Shown: positions 16,120-24,682, numbered from the stretch's first letter. The stretch: 34,215 nt of DNA from an uncultured Collinsella sp. (GCA_905210085.1 CAJLVJ010000016.1:1-34215), one strand, 5' to 3'. The notes: generated by a model from the sequence alone, not told the origin. Program-made: numbers and translations.

Positions 16120-17040
16120 ATGCGTATTGTGTTTATGGGTACGCCTGATTTTGCTGTGCCTTCGCTGACTTCGCTTGTTGAGGCTGGGAATGAGATTGCG
16201 CTTGTTGTTACTCGTCCTGATGCTGTTCGTGGGCGTGGTAAGAAGCTGGAGCCGTCTTCTGTTAAGGCTAAGGCGCTTGAGCTGGGGTTGCCGGTTGTTG
16301 AGGCTAATCGTATAACGGCCGAGGTTGTTGAGGCTCTCCAAGCTGCCCGGGCTGACATTTTCTGTGTGGCTGCCTATGGCTGCATTTTGCCTGATGAGGT
16401 GCTGCATATGGCGCCGCTTGGTATTGTGAATGTTCATGCGTCTTTGCTGCCTCGTTGGCGTGGCGCCGCTCCTATTCAGCGTGCGATTCTTGCTGGTGAT
16501 GAGGTTGCTGGCGTTTCCATTATGCGCATTGGACATGGCGTGGATACTGGTGCTTATTGTGCTCAGGCTTCCACGTCGGTTGCCGGTAAGCATGCTGAGG
16601 CGCTGACCATGGAGCTTGGTGAGCTTGGCGGCAAACTGCTTGCCGATACGCTTCCTTCTCTTGCCGATGGCACCGCCGTGTGGACTGAGCAGGATGAGTC
16701 GCTCGTCACTCATGCTGCCAAGATTTCCAAGCTGGAGATGCGTCTGGATCCGCAGATGGCTGCGCTCGATTGCGTGCGTCATGTGCTCGCTTCGTCCGAT
16801 ACCGCGCCTGCTCGTTGCGTGATTGCCGGCAAGACCGTGCGTGTGCTCGATGCTGCGCTGGCCGATGTTTCGCTTGGCAAGGGCGGCGTTGACGTTAAGA
16901 ATAAGCGTGTTTTCCTTGGCCTTTCCGATGGTGCGGTTGAACTGCTCGAGGTTAAGCCTGATGGCAAGCGTGCCATGGCCGCTTCTGCTTGGGCTGCTGG
17001 GCTGCAAGGCGCCGATCTTGCATGGGGTGTTTTGTCATGA
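16120..17040 (+). CDS. fmt: Methionyl-tRNA formyltransferase
   Basis: A 306-residue protein. It begins MRIVFMGTPDFAVPSL and has the formyltransferase signature segment VNVHASLLPRWRGAAPIQRA (around residue 105). The catalytic Asn-His-Asp set can be located (NVHAS, and the Asp in GHGVDTG). It formylates Met-tRNA(fMet) using 10-formyl-tetrahydrofolate. The ribosome-binding site GAGAGGAG lies about ten bases before the ATG. Its stop overlaps the start of rsmB (ATGA). Its codon usage is odd for the window: third positions are strongly T-rich (GCT, GTT, CTT, CGT) where the genes before it prefer C. Confidence 0.95.
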   Translation: MRIVFMGTPDFAVPSLTSLVEAGNEIALVVTRPDAVRGRGKKLEPSSVKAKALELGLPVVEANRITAEVVEALQAARADIFCVAAYGCILPDEVLHMAPLGIVNVHASLLPRWRGAAPIQRAILAGDEVAGVSIMRIGHGVDTGAYCAQASTSVAGKHAEALTMELGELGGKLLADTLPSLADGTAVWTEQDESLVTHAAKISKLEMRLDPQMAALDCVRHVLASSDTAPARCVIAGKTVRVLDAALADVSLGKGGVDVKNKRVFLGLSDGAVELLEVKPDGKRAMAASAWAAGLQGADLAWGVLS

Positions 17041-18437
17041 GCAAGCTGTCTCCCGCGCGCAAACTTGCGCTCGATGTGCTAATGGAGGCCGATCGCCGCG
17101 GCATGTATGCGCGCGACGTGCTGTCCTCTCGCGCATCGGCCAAGGCTATTGACCAGCGCGATTCCGCTTTTGCAGCTCGCTTGGCGCTTGGTGTGGCCGC
17201 CACGCAGGGTATTTTGGACGAACTGCTCGATCAGTTTCTCGATAAGCCTAAAAAGGTTGCGCCGCGTGTTCGCATGGCGCTTCGTATCTCGGCCTTCGAG
17301 ATGCTCTATCTGCATACGCCTGGTCGCGTTGCGGTGAGTCAGGGCGTTGAGCTGGTGCGCAGCGGAGCTAAGTCTGCCGCCGGTTTGGCCAATGCCGTGC
17401 TGCATAAGGTCGCGGACAACGTTGAGGACTTTGCCACGGCGTCCGATGTAGATGAGTCTGAGCGACGCCTGGTTCGTCTGTCGCGCCTGATGGGACTGCC
17501 GCGTTGGCTGTGCGCTCGCATTATGGCATCGTTCGACACGCCAGAGGGTGCGCTTAACTTTGCCGGCAATCTGGCCCCCGCGCCACTGGCCCTGCATGAG
17601 AACGCCTTTGCGACCAAGCCCGATCCGTATATCTCGCAGCTCGTCGCGCCTGTCTTCCCGGGCTGCCATGCCCCGGTTGATGCCCAGGTTACCGTTGCTT
17701 CGGGTGTGTTTGAGCGTGCTGCCGCGGTGGCATCTGATCTCAACGCGCAGCTTATCGCCACGGCAGCCACGCGCCCTGGAAGCTGCCTTGAGATTGGTGC
17801 CGGTCGTGGCACCAAGACCTATGTGATGATGTGCCAGGCCAAGCGTGCGGGCTATGAACGTCAGCATACGGCGCTTGACCTGCATGATCGCAAGTGCGAT
17901 CTGAATCTCGCTCGCCTGCATAAGGCCGGTATTCAGGGCGTTCGTACGGTTTCGGGTGATGCTTGCGAGCTCGATGAGGTTCTCACATCGTTTGATGCCA
18001 TGCGCGGTGAGCGGGTCAAGTTCGATACCGTGTTTATCGATGCGCCGTGCTCAGGCACCGGAACCATGCGTCGTCATCCCGAGATCCCGTGGCGTCTGAC
18101 CGAAAAGGATGTGACGGTTGAGCTGCCCAAACTGCAGCTGTCGATGCTCAAGGAAGCCGCCGCGCGCGTGGCCGCCGGCGGCGAGCTCATCTATGCGACG
18201 TGCTCGGTCTTCGACGAGGAGAACACGCAGGTGGTGGATGCTTTCCTTGCTTCTCCTGAGGGCGCCGGCTTTAGCGTGGCATCGCTTTCCGAGGCACAGA
18301 TTCTGCAACTCCCTGAGTTCGATCAGGCCAAGAAGCTCGTATCCGTACGCCAAAACGATCGAGGCCTCTTCCAAAGCGTCCCCGTAAACGCCGATTCCTA
18401 CGACGGCCACTTCTGCGCCAGACTGGTCCGCAAGTAA
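17037..18437 (+). CDS. rsmB: 16S rRNA (cytosine-967-C5)-methyltransferase
   Basis: A 466-residue protein from ATG 17037, which overlaps the fmt stop. Residues 1-140 form a NusB-like RNA-binding domain (LALDVLMEADRRGMYARDVL, later ALRISAFEMLYL). The Rossmann methyltransferase domain follows, with the SAM loop LEIGAGRGTKT (about 258-268). The two family cysteines are in DAPCSGTGTMRRHPEIPW and YATCSVFDEEN. It methylates C967 of 16S rRNA before subunit assembly. The def-fmt-rsmB neighbourhood is a common arrangement. Early codons share the T-rich third positions of fmt. Repeat A copy 2 begins six bases after its stop. Confidence 0.94.
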   Translation: MSKLSPARKLALDVLMEADRRGMYARDVLSSRASAKAIDQRDSAFAARLALGVAATQGILDELLDQFLDKPKKVAPRVRMALRISAFEMLYLHTPGRVAVSQGVELVRSGAKSAAGLANAVLHKVADNVEDFATASDVDESERRLVRLSRLMGLPRWLCARIMASFDTPEGALNFAGNLAPAPLALHENAFATKPDPYISQLVAPVFPGCHAPVDAQVTVASGVFERAAAVASDLNAQLIATAATRPGSCLEIGAGRGTKTYVMMCQAKRAGYERQHTALDLHDRKCDLNLARLHKAGIQGVRTVSGDACELDEVLTSFDAMRGERVKFDTVFIDAPCSGTGTMRRHPEIPWRLTEKDVTVELPKLQLSMLKEAAARVAAGGELIYATCSVFDEENTQVVDAFLASPEGAGFSVASLSEAQILQLPEFDQAKKLVSVRQNDRGLFQSVPVNADSYDGHFCARLVRK

Positions 18438-18443
18438 CGACTA

Positions 18444-18510
18444 AGTTGCGGTGAAATAGGGATTGAATAGCGGCATCTACCTGCCAAACAGTCCTTATTT
18501 CACCGCAACT
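18444..18510 (+). repeat. Palindromic repeat A, copy 2 (67 bp)
   Basis: AGTTGCGGTGAAATA (18444-18458) and its exact reverse complement at 18496-18510 frame a 37-base centre. It aligns with copy 1 (2188-2254, read on the minus strand): the outer ends are nearly identical, GGGA-TGAATA is shared after the left arm, and the middle has diverged. In both copies the element has the same orientation relative to the gene that ends just before it. It lies between the convergent rsmB and fmdB-like genes. Confidence 0.85.
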
Positions 18511-18536
18511 CATAGAGCTACCTGCAACAGAAAGAG

Positions 18537-18570
18537 GCGGCCCCGCGATCGGCGTTGATCGCGGGGCCGC
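18537..18570. terminator. Bidirectional terminator between rsmB and the FmdB-like gene
   Basis: GCGGCCCCGCGATC (18537-18550) pairs perfectly with 18557-18570 around a six-base loop. On the plus strand GTTGTTTC follows; on the minus strand CTCTTTCTG follows. It starts seven bases after the FmdB-like stop on the minus strand and lies about 100 bases after rsmB, so it can serve both convergent genes. Confidence 0.85.
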
Positions 18571-18577
18571 GTTGTTT

Positions 18578-18814
18578 CTAGTGGTTATGCGGGCAGTTGG
18601 CGCAGCAGCCGCTGGTGGCGTTGGTGCTAGAACCGCCACTGCGCTGGTCGGTGTTGTAGAAGCCGCTGCCCTCAAACTTGATGCCGCTGGCCGAGAACGT
18701 CTTGGCCGCCGGGGCACCGCAGCTCGGGCACACGACCTCGGGAGTCTCGGACATGGAATGCTCAACTTCAAACACGTTTCCGCAGCTCGAGCACTTGTAA
18801 TCGTAGCGCGCCAT
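18578..18814 (-). CDS. FmdB-family zinc ribbon protein
   Basis: A 78-residue protein starting MARYDYKCSSCGNVFEVEHS. The N-terminal zinc ribbon has two Cys-x2-Cys knuckles (CSSC and CPSC), as in the FmdB/CxxC_CxxC_SSSS family. After it comes a short Ser/Gly-rich stretch (GFYNTDQRSGGSST) and a cysteine/histidine-rich end (GCCANCPHNH), which could hold a second metal site. The family was named for a suspected regulator of formamidase, but its role is unsettled. The ATG has AAAAGGAAG upstream. It stands alone, convergent with rsmB. Confidence 0.85.
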   Translation of the reverse strand: MARYDYKCSSCGNVFEVEHSMSETPEVVCPSCGAPAAKTFSASGIKFEGSGFYNTDQRSGGSSTNATSGCCANCPHNH

Positions 18815-18836
18815 AATACTTCCTTTTCAGCACAAA

Positions 18837-18858
18837 GCGGGCAGATTACTCTGCCCGC
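18837..18858 (-). terminator. Candidate terminator of the GH13-GH77 gene
   Basis: GCGGGCAG (18837-18844) and CTGCCCGC (18851-18858) form an eight-pair stem with a six-base loop. On the minus strand it lies about 45 bases after the stop of the glucanotransferase fusion and is followed by a short TTTGTG tract. Confidence 0.65.
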
Positions 18859-18902
18859 AAAAATTCAAACGTCTGTAACTGTACCCTATATCGGGGGTTT
18901 TA

Positions 18903-21900
18903 TCACGCTTCGCCCCAGAATCTATGGTTGTTGCGCAGGAGCTGTGCGGTTTTGTTCTCGGCGGCTGCAATGTCCGCCTCGTCAGCCTGCCAGGTCCAGT
19001 TGCCCGTGGCCACGCCCGGAACGTTCATGCGCGCGTCGTCGCCAAGCCCCAGGACATCCTGCAGCGGCATCATCACCAGGGGAGCGTCGCTTGCCAGCGC
19101 GTCGCTCATCAACTTTGCCGCCACCTCAACACCGCTCGGTTCATCGCCGCCCGCAAAAGAACGCGTGCACCAACCGGCCAGCGTCGACGTATCGTGCGTC
19201 GAGGTGTACAGAATCTTGCCGGGCGTGGGATGCACGCCGCAACGAACGTCGTAGTCGCTAAACTCCAGCACGTCCATGCCGGGGAAACCGCAGGTCGAAG
19301 CCATGGCGCGAACACCGGGCGTCAAATAGCCCAGGTCCTCGGCTATAAAGTTGAGCGGACCCAGCTCGTCGTAGGCGGTCTGGAACAGATCCTTGCCCGG
19401 GCCCGCCAGCCAGCGGCCCTCGGCGCAAGCCTTGCCCGCGGGGATACTAAAGTAGCTGTGGAATCCCAGGAAGTGATCCAGGCGCACGCGGTCGTAAAGC
19501 GAAAACGCGCGGCGCAGGCGATCCATCCACCAGCTATAGCCGTTCTGCTTCATGTGGTCCCAGCGGAACGTCGGGTTGCCCCACACCTGACCCTCGGGCG
19601 CAAAGTTGTCGGGCGGCGCGCCCGAAATCTCAATCGCCTTGCCGGTATCGGACAGCCAGAAGTTCTCAGGTTCGCTCCACGCGTCTGCCGAATCGTCGGA
19701 CACGTACATAGGAATGTCGCCGATAACCTCGATACCCTTCTTGTGCGCGTAGTTCATGAGCTCGCACCAGGCCAGGTCAAAGCGGTACTGCATGTACGCC
19801 TGAAGCTCGGCCTCGTTGTGGAAGCGCTTGTCGTCGATTAGATGCTCGTTGTAGCGAGCGACATCTGCCGGCCAATTGTGGCGCGACTCGCCCTCAAAGT
19901 ACTTTTTGACGGCCATATAGACGCAGTACTTCTCGAGCCAATCGGCATTGCGATGTTTAAACGCGGTGTACAGCGGATCGGCATCCTCCCCGCCGCGGGC
20001 CTTCCAGGTCTCAAAGTCGGCGGCCAGCTCCTCGTGGCTCTCGGGTAGCAGGTCGAAATTGCCTGCAAAGGCCGAAGGACCGGCGTAGGGGGAGCGGAAG
20101 AAGTCCGTGGGATTGACGGGCAAAACCTGCCAGTAGCGCATGCCCATGGCGGCCAGATGGTCGATAAAGCGACGCGTGGGTGCGCCGATCGTACCGGGCT
20201 TGCCGTCATCGGTCGGCACCGATGTGATATGGCACACAACACCCGCACCGTGATCGAGCGGCTCCTGCAGGCGCTGCTCGGCGTGGTGATAGATGATCGA
20301 CGAACCCAGCGGATACAGATCGAGCGTGACCGTGCCGTTGTGGATCTCGCACTCGTGACCGCTAATCACATCGCTCGCGCATTCGCCGAGTGCCGGAATC
20401 GTCACGCGGTGTGAATTGCGCAGGCTGCGGTTGATGATAACCGTCGCGGACTCGCCATCCTTGCCCGTGCGGTTGTATGCCAGCACCTCATCATTGAGCG
20501 CAAAGGCCTTAATTTCACCGTCGATCATAAACGGCAGCGCGCGGCGCACAGCAGATGCGTTCTTGACGATCGCAAACGTATCGAAGTCGTGCAGGTTTTC
20601 CTTGGTCGGCATGGTGCGACGATTGCCCGGATCGGTGAGACCCTCCAAGCCGTACTCGTCACCGTAATAGATTGAGGGAACGCCCGGGAAGGTCATCTGC
20701 ATGAGCGTCGCGAGCCAAAAACGGCTCTTGGCCAGGCCCATCGCGTTCTCGTCCAAGCGCCACTTGCTGCGCTCGCACTCGGGCAGCTGTGACTCGTCGG
20801 GGCCGCCGCCGAGCACCGAGATGATGCGCGGACGGTCGTGGCTCGAAAGCAGATTAAGTGCGCAAGACAGGGCCTCACGCGGATAGTTCTCGCGTAGGGT
20901 CTCGATATCCTCGGCAGCTTGGTAGGCGTTTTTGTAGCCCATCAAAAAGCCGATGACCATGTCGCGGAAGGGGTAGTCCATGGCCGAGTCGAGCTCGGAG
21001 CCTTGCAGATAGCGACGCAGATGGCCGTAGCTGATCTTGTTGGAGGCGTCTTCCCATACCTCGCCGAGCAGCAGCGCGTCGGGCTTCTCGGCGAGCACGG
21101 CCTTTTTGATCTCGGCCAGGAAGTCATCGGAAAGCTCGTCGGCCACATCCAGGCGCCAGCCGTGAGCGCCGGCGCGCAGCCATTTACGAATGACGCCGTC
21201 CTTGCCCAGGAGCCGCTCGCGCACCAGATCGGAGCTCTCATTGATGGCGGGCATATTGCCCACGCCCCACCAGCAGTCGTACGAGCCGTCCTCGTGGAAA
21301 TAAAACGCATCGCGCCACGGAGAGTCCTCGCTCTGCCACGCGCCCACTCCGGGGTAGTTGCCGTAGCGGTTGAAGTAGATCGAATCGTCGCCCGTGTGGT
21401 TGAACACGCCGTCCAGAATGATGGAAATGCCCAGCCTCTCGGCTGCCTCGCACAGCTCAGTAAAGTCCTGCTCGGTGCCCAGAATCGGATCGATCTTGGT
21501 GTAATCGGCGGTGTCGTAGCGGTGGTTGCTCGCGGCTTCAAAAATGGGGTTGAGGTAGATGGCCGTAAAGCCCAGCTCGGCGATGCGAGGCAGGTCTTCT
21601 TGGATACCCTTGAGCGATCCGCCATAAAAGTCCCAGGTCTTGATGGAGCCGTCCTCGGCGCGCTCGTACACAGGCGGCTCGTTCCAGTCCTCGACCATCC
21701 GGCGCTGGATTCCGTTGCGCGGCTTATCGACTTCGGCCTGCGTGCGCTCGCGCCAGTTTTCGTCGCGGGCGTAGCGATCGGGGAAGATCTGGTAGACCAT
21801 ACCGCGCTCGTACCAGGTGGGACGGTTCTCGCGGTGCTTGTAGACGGTAATCTGGAACGACGGGACCTCGGCGTAGTTGTAAGTTACGCCCTCGCCACCG

Positions 21901-22199
21901 GTGCGACCTTGCGGTGCACCCAAGCGGACCTCGGGCTGGCCCTCGATGTTGCAGATAAAGCTGTACCAGATAAGACAGGGCTCGGTGCACTCAAGCTCTG
22001 CAGTAAATATGCCGTCGCCCTCGTGCGTCATGGGATACAGAGACTCACCGATTTCATCGACCCAGGTACGCAGGGTAAGCGTTGCCTGGTTGGGGTCGGC
22101 ATCCTCCAAAATCACCGAGAGCGAAACGGAAGTTCCAGTGGTCACAGCGCCAAACGGAATGCGAAACTGCGGCAGACGACTGTTGTGAATCAATCTCAT
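18903..22199 (-). CDS. Bifunctional GH13 amylase/neopullulanase-like and GH77 4-alpha-glucanotransferase fusion
   Basis: A 1098-residue protein made of two complete glucan-active enzymes. Residues 1-120 look like a CBM34-type N-domain. Residues 125-640 are a GH13 domain with nucleophile Asp351 (GWRLDVADE), acid/base Glu380 (LLLGEVWED) and Asp455 (LLSSHDRPR). Residues about 650-1098 are a GH77 (MalQ) domain with nucleophile Asp908 (RVRLDHF), acid/base Glu954 (FIAEDLGYL) and Asp1003 (THDTSTLAGW). The first half should cut alpha-1,4 or alpha-1,6 bonds in maltodextrins or pullulan-like substrates; the second moves glucan segments between chains. No signal peptide is seen, so it should be cytoplasmic. 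The ribosome-binding site is weak. It follows glgA but has its own promoter region. Confidence 0.92.
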   Translation of the reverse strand: MRLIHNSRLPQFRIPFGAVTTGTSVSLSVILEDADPNQATLTLRTWVDEIGESLYPMTHEGDGIFTAELECTEPCLIWYSFICNIEGQPEVRLGAPQGRTGGEGVTYNYAEVPSFQITVYKHRENRPTWYERGMVYQIFPDRYARDENWRERTQAEVDKPRNGIQRRMVEDWNEPPVYERAEDGSIKTWDFYGGSLKGIQEDLPRIAELGFTAIYLNPIFEAASNHRYDTADYTKIDPILGTEQDFTELCEAAERLGISIILDGVFNHTGDDSIYFNRYGNYPGVGAWQSEDSPWRDAFYFHEDGSYDCWWGVGNMPAINESSDLVRERLLGKDGVIRKWLRAGAHGWRLDVADELSDDFLAEIKKAVLAEKPDALLLGEVWEDASNKISYGHLRRYLQGSELDSAMDYPFRDMVIGFLMGYKNAYQAAEDIETLRENYPREALSCALNLLSSHDRPRIISVLGGGPDESQLPECERSKWRLDENAMGLAKSRFWLATLMQMTFPGVPSIYYGDEYGLEGLTDPGNRRTMPTKENLHDFDTFAIVKNASAVRRALPFMIDGEIKAFALNDEVLAYNRTGKDGESATVIINRSLRNSHRVTIPALGECASDVISGHECEIHNGTVTLDLYPLGSSIIYHHAEQRLQEPLDHGAGVVCHITSVPTDDGKPGTIGAPTRRFIDHLAAMGMRYWQVLPVNPTDFFRSPYAGPSAFAGNFDLLPESHEELAADFETWKARGGEDADPLYTAFKHRNADWLEKYCVYMAVKKYFEGESRHNWPADVARYNEHLIDDKRFHNEAELQAYMQYRFDLAWCELMNYAHKKGIEVIGDIPMYVSDDSADAWSEPENFWLSDTGKAIEISGAPPDNFAPEGQVWGNPTFRWDHMKQNGYSWWMDRLRRAFSLYDRVRLDHFLGFHSYFSIPAGKACAEGRWLAGPGKDLFQTAYDELGPLNFIAEDLGYLTPGVRAMASTCGFPGMDVLEFSDYDVRCGVHPTPGKILYTSTHDTSTLAGWCTRSFAGGDEPSGVEVAAKLMSDALASDAPLVMMPLQDVLGLGDDARMNVPGVATGNWTWQADEADIAAAENKTAQLLRNNHRFWGEA

Positions 22200-22260
22200 A
22201 ATACGGTCCAGTTCAATAGAATCACGGCCTGCGGGCCATGGGCTTTACGCACAGGAAGTA

Positions 22261-22266
22261 AGTATA
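22261..22266 (-). promoter_or_regulatory. Candidate -10 box of the GH13-GH77 gene
   Basis: The minus strand reads TATACT here, about 62 bases before the start codon. TTTATA, 18 bases further upstream, is the best -35 candidate and is weak, which suits an activator- or repressor-controlled promoter. Confidence 0.4.
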
Positions 22267-22296
22267 TCTGTTGTACACAGGCTGTATAAACAACAT

Positions 22297-22342
22297 CCGT
22301 TTACCATCGGCGAACGGTTGTCCTAGAAAATCGTTTTACCAA
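22297..22342 (-). promoter_or_regulatory. Two operator-like sites upstream of the GH13-GH77 gene
   Basis: On the minus strand, TTGGTAAAACGATTTT (22342-22327) and ATGGTAAAC (22307-22299) lie upstream of the candidate promoter. The first matches TTGGTAAAACGTTTTT at 32198-32213 in 15 of 16 bases, and the second has an identical nonamer at 32222-32230. The A/T-flanked central CG is the style of LacI-family operators (MalR/CcpA type). The regulator is not encoded in the window. Confidence 0.6.
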
Positions 22343-22354
22343 CTACCTACAGAG

Positions 22355-22381
22355 AAGGGGCACCCGGTTGGAGCGCCCCTT
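22355..22381 (-). terminator. Candidate terminator of glgA
   Basis: AAGGGGC (22355-22361) and GCCCCTT (22375-22381) form a seven-pair stem. On the minus strand it lies about 37 bases after the glgA stop and is followed by CTCTGTAGG, a poor T-run. It separates glgA from the promoter of the GH13-GH77 gene. Confidence 0.55.
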
Positions 22382-22417
22382 ACATAGGGTTTGATTAGGT
22401 TTTGGATCGTCTGTGGG

Positions 22418-24658
22418 CTAGCGGCGCTTGCGGGTGGCCGTGGCCTTGCGGACGGACGTCTTCTTGGACGGGGCCTTTTTCTCTGCCGGAGCGGCGGAGG
22501 AGACCGGAGTCTCCTTGGCGGGCTCGGGCTTGGCCTTTACCTCGGCCTTGGGCTCCACTTTGGCAGCAGCAGGCTTAGCCTCTGCCTTGGTAGCTGCGGC
22601 CTTTGTCGTGGTCTTTTTGGCCGTCGTCGTAGAGCGCTTGCGCGTGGTGGTCTTGGTGGCCGGCTTTGCCTCGACGGTTGCCTCGGCCTTGGGCTCAGCG
22701 CCCGTCTCCTCGACTTTGGCGGCTGGCTTTGCGGCTGACTTGGTCGTGGCGGCCTTCGTGGTCGTTGACTTCGTTGCCGTGGTCTTCTTGGCTGCCGTGG
22801 TCGTCTTCTTGGCAGCGGTTTTGGCCGGTGCCTTGACGGCGGGTTTGGTATCGACGACGGTCTCAGCCTTTACCTTGGGAGCAGCCTCGGCCTCGGCGGC
22901 CTTCTTGGCAGCTGCGGTGGTGCGCTTGCGCGTGGTCGTTGTCTTGGTAGCGGTGGTTTTGGTTGCCGCCGCCTTGGTCGCAGTAGCCTTCTTAGCTGTC
23001 GTCTTGCGAGTCGTGGTCTTCTTTGCCGCAGGCTTCGCAGCAGGCTCGGGCTCAGGAGCAACCTCAGCCTTCACCTCAGGCTCGGCCTTTGCGGGCTCAG
23101 CTTCATCCGGCTTCTCCTCGGCCTTGGGCTCCTCAGCGGCCACCGGCTCAGCAACAGCTTTAGGCTCGTCGACAACTGCCACCGGCCTCTCAATCTCCGG
23201 ATGCATAAAGAAGTACAGGTCCAGATACTTATCGGCCGAACGCGTCCAGCTAAAGTCCTGGCTCATGGCCTGCGTGACCAGCTGATCCCAGGCCTCGCGG
23301 TTATCCCAGAACAGACGCGCCGCGCGGAATACGGCATCGCCCATCTCATCGCCGTTAAAGTTGCTAAACGAGAAGCCCGTGCCCTCGCCGGTAAACTCGT
23401 TATACGGGATCACGGTGTCCTTAAGGCCGCCGGTCTCGCGCACGATGGGCAGGGTACCGTAGCGCATGGCGATGATCTGCGACAGGCCGCAGGGCTCAAA
23501 CTTCGAAGGCATCAGGAACATGTCGGCGGCAGCATACATGCGCTGCGACAGTGCCGGATCGAACTCGATGCGAGCCGCCATTGTGCCGGGGTACTTGTCC
23601 TGGAAGTAGCGCAGGCCGTCCTCGTAGTCGCGGTCGCCGGTGCCCAGCACCGCCACCTGTACGCCGCCGGCCAAGATGCGGTCGAGCGCGTACATGACCA
23701 GGTCCATGCCCTTCTGGCGCGTCAGACGCGTGACCATGACCATAAGCGGGCGGTCGTCGCGCACCTCGAGGCCCAGCTCCTCCTGCAGCTTGGCCTTGCA
23801 CACGGCCTTGCCGGAGCGGTCCTCCACGGTGTAGTTGGCGGCAATGCGCTTGTCGGTCGCCGGGTCAAAGCCCGCGACGTCGATGCCATTCAAAATGCCC
23901 TGCAGCGCATAGGAGCGCTCGCGCAGCACACCGTCCAGGCCCTCGCCAAACTCGGGCGTCTGGATCTCGTTGGCATAGGTGGGGCTCACCGTAGTGATGG
24001 CATCGGCATAGCGCAGGGCGCCCAGCATGTAGTTGATGCTGCAGGCGTCGCAACGCAGCTGCGACGCGGCCGCGGGAATATGCGCCACACCCAGGATGTC
24101 CTCCATCACGGTGTCGCTAAACTGGCCCTGGAACGCCACGTTGTGGATCGAGAACACGGTCTTGACGCGGTCGTACAGCGGCAGGCCCTGGTAGAACTCG
24201 CGCAAAAACACGGGCGCCAGTGCCGTCTGCCAGTCGTTGCAGTGCAGGATGTCGCACTCAAAGCCGGCCGGCAGGTGCTGCAAGCTCTCGGTGATGGCCT
24301 TGGAGAAGAACGCAAAACGCTCGCCGTCGTCAAAGAAGCCGTACGGATAGTCGCGCGCAAAGTAGCGCTCGTTGTCGATGAACATATAGGTGACGCCGTC
24401 GTGCTCGAGCTTCTCGAGTCCGCAGTACTCATTGCGCCAGCCCAGGCTCACGTAAAAGTCGGAGAAGTGCTCCATCTGCGCCTTGTACTCGTCCTTGATG
24501 GTGGCGTACTTGGGCACCATCACGATAACTTCGGCGCCGGCGCGCACAAGCGCCGCAGGCAGCGAGCCCGCCACGTCGCCCAGGCCACCGGTCTTCACAA
24601 ACGGCGCGCACTCGGCCGAGGCAAACACGATCTGCATCTTTTTGCTGGAATCAGCCAT
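22418..24658 (-). CDS. glgA: Glycogen synthase (GT5) with long histone-H1-like C-terminal tail
   Basis: A 746-residue protein. I chose ATG 24658, which has GGGAG five bases upstream, over an in-frame ATG at 24670. Residues 1 to about 492 are a full GT5 glycogen synthase: the ADP-glucose loop KTGGLGDVAGSLP, the segment LHCNDWQTAL, and the C-terminal motif PSKFEPCGLSQIIAMRYGTLPI with the catalytic glutamate. It elongates alpha-1,4 chains from ADP-glucose. About 250 further residues do not belong to the family. After an acidic Pro/Glu/Ala linker (about 496-540) come four blocks rich in Lys, Thr and Arg (around 541-583, 611-636, 663-686 and 727-746), separated by Ala/Glu/Lys stretches and ending in RKATATRKRR. 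It lies after glgD. Confidence 0.95.
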   Translation of the reverse strand: MADSSKKMQIVFASAECAPFVKTGGLGDVAGSLPAALVRAGAEVIVMVPKYATIKDEYKAQMEHFSDFYVSLGWRNEYCGLEKLEHDGVTYMFIDNERYFARDYPYGFFDDGERFAFFSKAITESLQHLPAGFECDILHCNDWQTALAPVFLREFYQGLPLYDRVKTVFSIHNVAFQGQFSDTVMEDILGVAHIPAAASQLRCDACSINYMLGALRYADAITTVSPTYANEIQTPEFGEGLDGVLRERSYALQGILNGIDVAGFDPATDKRIAANYTVEDRSGKAVCKAKLQEELGLEVRDDRPLMVMVTRLTRQKGMDLVMYALDRILAGGVQVAVLGTGDRDYEDGLRYFQDKYPGTMAARIEFDPALSQRMYAAADMFLMPSKFEPCGLSQIIAMRYGTLPIVRETGGLKDTVIPYNEFTGEGTGFSFSNFNGDEMGDAVFRAARLFWDNREAWDQLVTQAMSQDFSWTRSADKYLDLYFFMHPEIERPVAVVDEPKAVAEPVAAEEPKAEEKPDEAEPAKAEPEVKAEVAPEPEPAAKPAAKKTTTRKTTAKKATATKAAATKTTATKTTTTRKRTTAAAKKAAEAEAAPKVKAETVVDTKPAVKAPAKTAAKKTTTAAKKTTATKSTTTKAATTKSAAKPAAKVEETGAEPKAEATVEAKPATKTTTRKRSTTTAKKTTTKAAATKAEAKPAAAKVEPKAEVKAKPEPAKETPVSSAAPAEKKAPSKKTSVRKATATRKRR

Positions 24659-24682
24659 ATTGTCTCCCATGTTGCAATTCGA

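Noticed and set aside
22428..23285. Long plus-strand open frame opposite the GlgA tail, rich in Ala and Val.
   Set aside because: It is the antisense shadow of the repetitive Lys/Ala/Thr codons of the tail. It has no ribosome-binding site and no family resemblance.
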